Below, piece by piece: positions 7,101-9,886 of a stretch of 9,886 nt of DNA. The stretch comes from JBEKYD01 sp049509915 (GTDB taxonomy: Bacteria > Acidobacteriota > Terriglobia > Bryobacterales > Bryobacteraceae): contig JBEKZL010000270.1 of NCBI GenBank assembly GCA_049509915.1, forward strand, positions 1 to 9,886, given 5' to 3'. A model generated the notes under the pieces. It searched no databases and was not told the DNA's origin. It was given only the letters and a program-made list of their open reading frames with translations. A program made the translations under genes and the position numbers. How positions within the stretch are numbered: position 1 is the first letter of the stretch; every line of letters starts with the position of its first letter.

Positions 7101-7274
7101 GCGTGGCCGCGGTTGCGGTAGGCGGCCATGTCTCTCAATTCAAAGCACTCCCCATGGCCGTCCACTCGCTTCGCCAGAGGCGACGAAGCTTCCGATAATG
7201 CTTAGGACCGTATCGGAAGCACCGCGGCCACATGAAGTGATCGGCCGGAGTTAACACGCAGGCGTGGCCGCGGT
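7101..7274. repeat. 13-nt direct repeat GCGTGGCCGCGGT with an inverted copy between
   Basis: The word GCGTGGCCGCGGT occurs at 7101-7113 and again at 7262-7274. Its core also occurs inverted as CACCGCGGCCAC at 7220-7231. Three copies in mixed orientation within 175 bases of a divergent promoter region suggest protein binding sites or the remains of a small repeat element. Confidence 0.5.
7188..7220. repeat. perfect 10-bp hairpin GCTTCCGATA/TATCGGAAGC
   Basis: GCTTCCGATA (7188-7197) and TATCGGAAGC (7211-7220) are exact reverse complements with a 13-nt loop. The right arm is also part of the left arm of the larger inverted repeat at 7208-7287, so the two structures cannot form together. No T-run follows, which argues against a simple terminator. 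Confidence 0.55.
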
Positions 7275-7287
7275 GGTTTCGATACGG
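7208..7287. repeat. long imperfect inverted repeat, 24-nt arms, 32-nt centre
   Basis: The left arm 7208-7231 pairs with the right arm 7264-7287. CCGTATCG (7208-7215) matches CGATACGG (7280-7287). CACCGCGGCCAC (7220-7231) matches GTGGCCGCGGTG (7264-7275). Between them AA (7217-7218) pairs with TT (7277-7278), with one G-T and one G-G position. That is 22 Watson-Crick pairs out of 24. The centre (7232-7263) is not itself strongly folded. Candidate roles are an operator/cruciform, a structured leader, or a miniature mobile element with terminal inverted repeats. I cannot assign one. Confidence 0.6.
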
Positions 7288-7489
7288 CGCGATGAAGGAA
7301 GCCTGTCTCGGGGTTCGGCAGGAAACTGCTATGCGCTTTAAATCGGAGATGGCTGGGGTCCCGACCTCAATGCGGACCGCGGCGACCGGGAGGTTGCGTC
7401 GGATACGGAGTGGTGGGTGTAGGTTGTACGCGGGCTTTAGGACATCCCCCGTGCACGAACCGGAGGATTTCCGCTTACACTGTTAACTG

Positions 7490-9445
7490 ATGGGATCGGG
7501 CTTCATTGAGCCGGCCGGACGCACCGCGTCGCGCCGGGCGGCCGCTGTTGTGCAAACGCGCGCGACGCTGTCGCAGGCCTCACTTGCGGCCGCGGCATCG
7601 AGCGCCCAGGCGCTGGCGGGATTGCAGAAGCCTGAAGGCTATTGGTGCGGCGACCTGCTGGCCGATACCACGCTGGAATCGGATTACGTGCTGCTGCAGC
7701 TCTGGCTCTATCCACCGGCGGGCGGCGTCTGGAATCCGCCCACCTCCGAGCGTATCCGCAAAGCCAGGGCAGCCATTCTGGCGCGCCAGCAGCCGGGCGG
7801 CGGCTTCGACATTTACCCCGGCGGCCCGGCCGACGTTTCGGCGTCGATCAAAGCCTACACGGCACTAAAGCTATCCGGCCTAAGCCCGGAGGCGGACCCC
7901 ATGCGGCGCCTGCGCGGCGCCATTCTCGAGCTGGGCGGGATTCAGGCCGGCAACAGCTACGTCAAGATCAACCTCAGCCTGTTCGGACTCTACCCGCGCG
8001 CCTCGGTGCCCACGGTTCCTCCCGAGCTGGTGCTGCTGCCGGGCAACATTCTGTACGAAATGTCTTCCTGGACCCGCGCCATCGTGGTGCCGCTTTCGAT
8101 TGTGCAGGCGGTGAGCGGAACCAGGCCGGTGCCGCCCGGCTTTCATTTGTACGAGTTGGCGCTTGGGGGCAAGAGCTTCGATCTGCCCCGGCGCGACCGC
8201 ATGTCGCGGGTGTTCAACCATATCGATCGGGCGCTCAAGATCTGGCAGCGGCGCGGCCCCCGCGAGGTGCAGCGCTCGGCCGTGCGCGCGGCGGAAAAGT
8301 GGATGCTCGACCATACCCGCTACAGCGAGGGTATCGGTGCCATCTATCCCTCCATGATGTACCACGTTATGGCGCTCGATGCGCTGGGCTATCCGCGCGA
8401 CCATCCGGACCTGATCGAAGCCCTCCGCCAGTTCGATAATCTGTCCACCGAGGGGCCAGACGATTTGTTTTTTCAACCCTGTTTTTCGCCGGTGTGGGAC
8501 ACGGCCTACGCGGCTTTCGGACTGGGCGAGTTCGGCGAGGGCGCGGGCGACCGTCTCTCCAGCGCGGCCGACTGGCTGGTGCGGCGGGAAGTGCGCCACA
8601 AGGGCGACTGGAGCGTGAAACGGCCGGAACTGGAACCCTCCGGCTGGGCGTTCGAGTTTGCCAACGAGCATTACCCCGATATCGACGACACGGCCATGGT
8701 GCTGCTCGCCCTGGAGCATGCCCAGGCGCCCGACCGCGAGGCGCAGGCCCGCTGCGAAGCCCGCGCCCAGCACTGGCTCATTCACATGCAGTCGCGCGAC
8801 GGCGGCTGGGCCGCCTTCGACGTGGATAACGATTGGGCGATTCTGAATCGCGTGCCCTTTGCCGATCACAACGCCATGCTCGACCCCACCTGCCCGGACA
8901 TTACCGGACGCGTGCTGGAAGCTCTGAGCCGCCGCCGTTCCCCCGAAGCGCGCGAAAGTATCCGCCTGGGCGCCCAATATCTGCTGCGCACCCAGGAGCG
9001 CGATGGAAGCTGGTACGGCCGCTGGGGCGTCAATTACCTTTACGGTACGTTCCTGGCCCTGCGCGGCCTGCGCGCTTCCGGGGAAAGCGGCACGGACCCG
9101 GCCATCGAACGCGCCGCGCGTTGGGTGGCGGCGGTGCAGAATGCCGACGGCGGCTGGGGCGAAAGCTGCGCCTCTTACGCCCGCGACGAGTTCGTGCCCG
9201 CCCCCAGCACGCCCTCCCAAACCGCCTGGGCATTGCTGGCGGCGATGGCCGCCGGCGATCGATCCTCGGCGGCGTTCGAACGCGGCGTCCGTTACCTGGT
9301 CGATTCCCAGCGCGCCGATGGCGAGTGGAGCGAAACCGCGGCTACCGGAACCGGTTTCCCCAATGTGTTTTACCTGCGCTATACGCTCTATCGCAACTAC
9401 TTTCCGCTGCTGGCATTGACCCAGGCGGGGAGGCTGCTGGGATGA
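7490..9445 (+). CDS. shc: squalene-hopene cyclase
   Basis: A 651-residue monotopic membrane enzyme that cyclises squalene to hopene/hopanol, the first committed step of hopanoid synthesis. The DxDD motif is DIDD at residues 397-400, with Asp399 as the general acid. QW-type repeats include QKPEGYW (46), QSRDGGW (434), QERDGSW (502), QNADGGW (550) and QRADGEW (607). Compared from memory with the Alicyclobacillus enzyme, the active-site aromatics Phe365, Trp489, Phe601, Phe605, Tyr609 and Tyr612 correspond to Phe388, Trp512, Phe623, Phe627, Tyr631 and Tyr634. Tyr420 is replaced by Phe443 and His451 by Arg474, as I recall for proteobacterial-type enzymes. The protein carries about 20 more N-terminal residues than the Alicyclobacillus one. 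ATG 7490 has no close ribosome binding site (the nearest GGAGG is about 23 nt upstream) and an in-frame stop lies 6 nt before it; GTG 7550 is an alternative start. No hpn genes adjoin. Confidence 0.96.
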   Translation: MGSGFIEPAGRTASRRAAAVVQTRATLSQASLAAAASSAQALAGLQKPEGYWCGDLLADTTLESDYVLLQLWLYPPAGGVWNPPTSERIRKARAAILARQQPGGGFDIYPGGPADVSASIKAYTALKLSGLSPEADPMRRLRGAILELGGIQAGNSYVKINLSLFGLYPRASVPTVPPELVLLPGNILYEMSSWTRAIVVPLSIVQAVSGTRPVPPGFHLYELALGGKSFDLPRRDRMSRVFNHIDRALKIWQRRGPREVQRSAVRAAEKWMLDHTRYSEGIGAIYPSMMYHVMALDALGYPRDHPDLIEALRQFDNLSTEGPDDLFFQPCFSPVWDTAYAAFGLGEFGEGAGDRLSSAADWLVRREVRHKGDWSVKRPELEPSGWAFEFANEHYPDIDDTAMVLLALEHAQAPDREAQARCEARAQHWLIHMQSRDGGWAAFDVDNDWAILNRVPFADHNAMLDPTCPDITGRVLEALSRRRSPEARESIRLGAQYLLRTQERDGSWYGRWGVNYLYGTFLALRGLRASGESGTDPAIERAARWVAAVQNADGGWGESCASYARDEFVPAPSTPSQTAWALLAAMAAGDRSSAAFERGVRYLVDSQRADGEWSETAATGTGFPNVFYLRYTLYRNYFPLLALTQAGRLLG

Positions 9446-9886
9446 GCTAAGCGGAAAGGCCTCCCAATGCCCGCGCTGTCCTCCCCTACTGCAGCCTCGG
9501 GAGGTGACCCCCCCGCCGGGTTCACTCGCGTGCCGATGCCCGTGATCGGGGAGCAGGCCTGACCTTCGCATGTGGTGGCCATTTTCCGGCCGGTCAGCGG
9601 CAAGCTTGAAGTCCCGGCGAAGAAATGGCCCTTTGCAGCCCATAGGTTCCCGAAGGCCGTTTCCGGGGATTTACGCTTATGGATCATGCTGCTGGGCTTC
9701 CAGCCCTGGACCAACCCGGCGGTCAACTGACCAACCATGCCTCCTCCCGTACGGACCCTACGCTCAGCATTTTCTAATTGAACGATGAGCCTGGAGGAGA
9801 CGAAACCGCCGATTCTGGGACTCCTCCCTTTCCAGGTTTCTCGATGTCGGGTCGGCGCGTTGCGGTTTGTGAGCCAGGATGGGGTG
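9446..9886. other. 441-bp region downstream of shc with no supported gene
   Basis: No reading frame here gives a recognisable product. A frame opens with ATG at 9785 and stays open for 34 codons to the window edge; it could be the start of a next gene but lacks a ribosome binding site. An 8-bp inverted repeat, GGCCATTT (9577-9584) with AAATGGCC (9623-9630), has a 38-nt spacer and may be chance. No clear terminator for shc was found. Confidence 0.4.

Larger units (their letters stand above)
7067..7489. other. divergent intergenic region between PQQ dehydrogenase and squalene-hopene cyclase genes
   Basis: About 420 bases lie between two divergent starts, so both promoters should be here. No gene is supported; the short frames (6858-7121, 6913-7254 and 7292-7486, all plus) lack ribosome binding sites and recognisable protein features. 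The region instead holds structured DNA: a 10-bp hairpin at 7188-7220, a long imperfect inverted repeat at 7208-7287, and a 13-nt word shared by 7101-7113 and 7262-7274. Immediately before the cyclase start, TACACT (7475-7480) is a weak -10-like hexamer without a clear -35. Confidence 0.6.

Noticed and set aside
9577..9630. 8-bp inverted repeat GGCCATTT/AAATGGCC as an insertion sequence end or shc terminator
   Set aside because: The spacer is long (38 nt), there is no T-run, and no transposase or target duplication is visible. Chance is likely at this length.
7880..9643. A 587-codon open frame on the minus strand opposite shc
   Set aside because: It lies antisense to a clearly identified cyclase with conserved catalytic motifs. 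Its translation is low-complexity Gly/Ala/Arg/His-rich with no domain, as expected from GC-rich codon usage on the other strand.
9785..9886. Start of a next plus-strand gene at ATG 9785
   Set aside because: Only 34 codons are visible before the edge. There is no ribosome binding site and no recognisable motif, so it is mentioned but not called.

Overview
The window reads as a GC-rich soil-type bacterial chromosome, most likely Acidobacteriota of the Solibacter/Bryobacter kind. That placement is an inference. It rests on the gene mix: a Tat-exported sugar phosphate isomerase-like protein, a secreted PQQ dehydrogenase fused to a C-terminal cytochrome c domain, and a squalene-hopene cyclase, plus long open antisense frames typical of high GC. 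No rRNA, tRNA or marker gene confirms it.

Layout, left to right. Positions 1-1310 (minus strand) hold most of a DDE transposase that runs off the left edge and whose N-terminal part is not recognisable. Positions 1345-3048 (minus) encode a patatin-like phospholipase with lower GC than its neighbours. Positions 3049-3464 are a divergent intergenic region. Positions 3465-4418 (plus) encode a Tat-signal TIM-barrel protein of the sugar phosphate isomerase/epimerase family. Positions 4419-4957 are non-coding and hold several hairpins between two converging genes. Positions 4958-7066 (minus) encode a PQQ-dependent dehydrogenase with a C-terminal cytochrome c whose haem motif has the unusual CxxxCH spacing. 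Positions 7067-7489 are a second divergent intergenic region, with a long imperfect inverted repeat (24-nt arms) and a competing 10-bp hairpin. Positions 7490-9445 (plus) encode squalene-hopene cyclase. Positions 9446-9886 hold no gene I can support.

How the genes relate. The five coding regions do not form one operon or one pathway. The PQQ dehydrogenase and the isomerase-like protein both look like envelope or periplasmic carbohydrate-metabolism proteins, but they converge and are not co-transcribed. Squalene-hopene cyclase makes the hopanoid skeleton in the membrane and stands alone here, without hpn neighbours. The transposase/patatin block looks like an acquired or rearranged insert. I found no convincing new multi-gene system. 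The least explained structure is the inverted-repeat cluster at 7188-7287.
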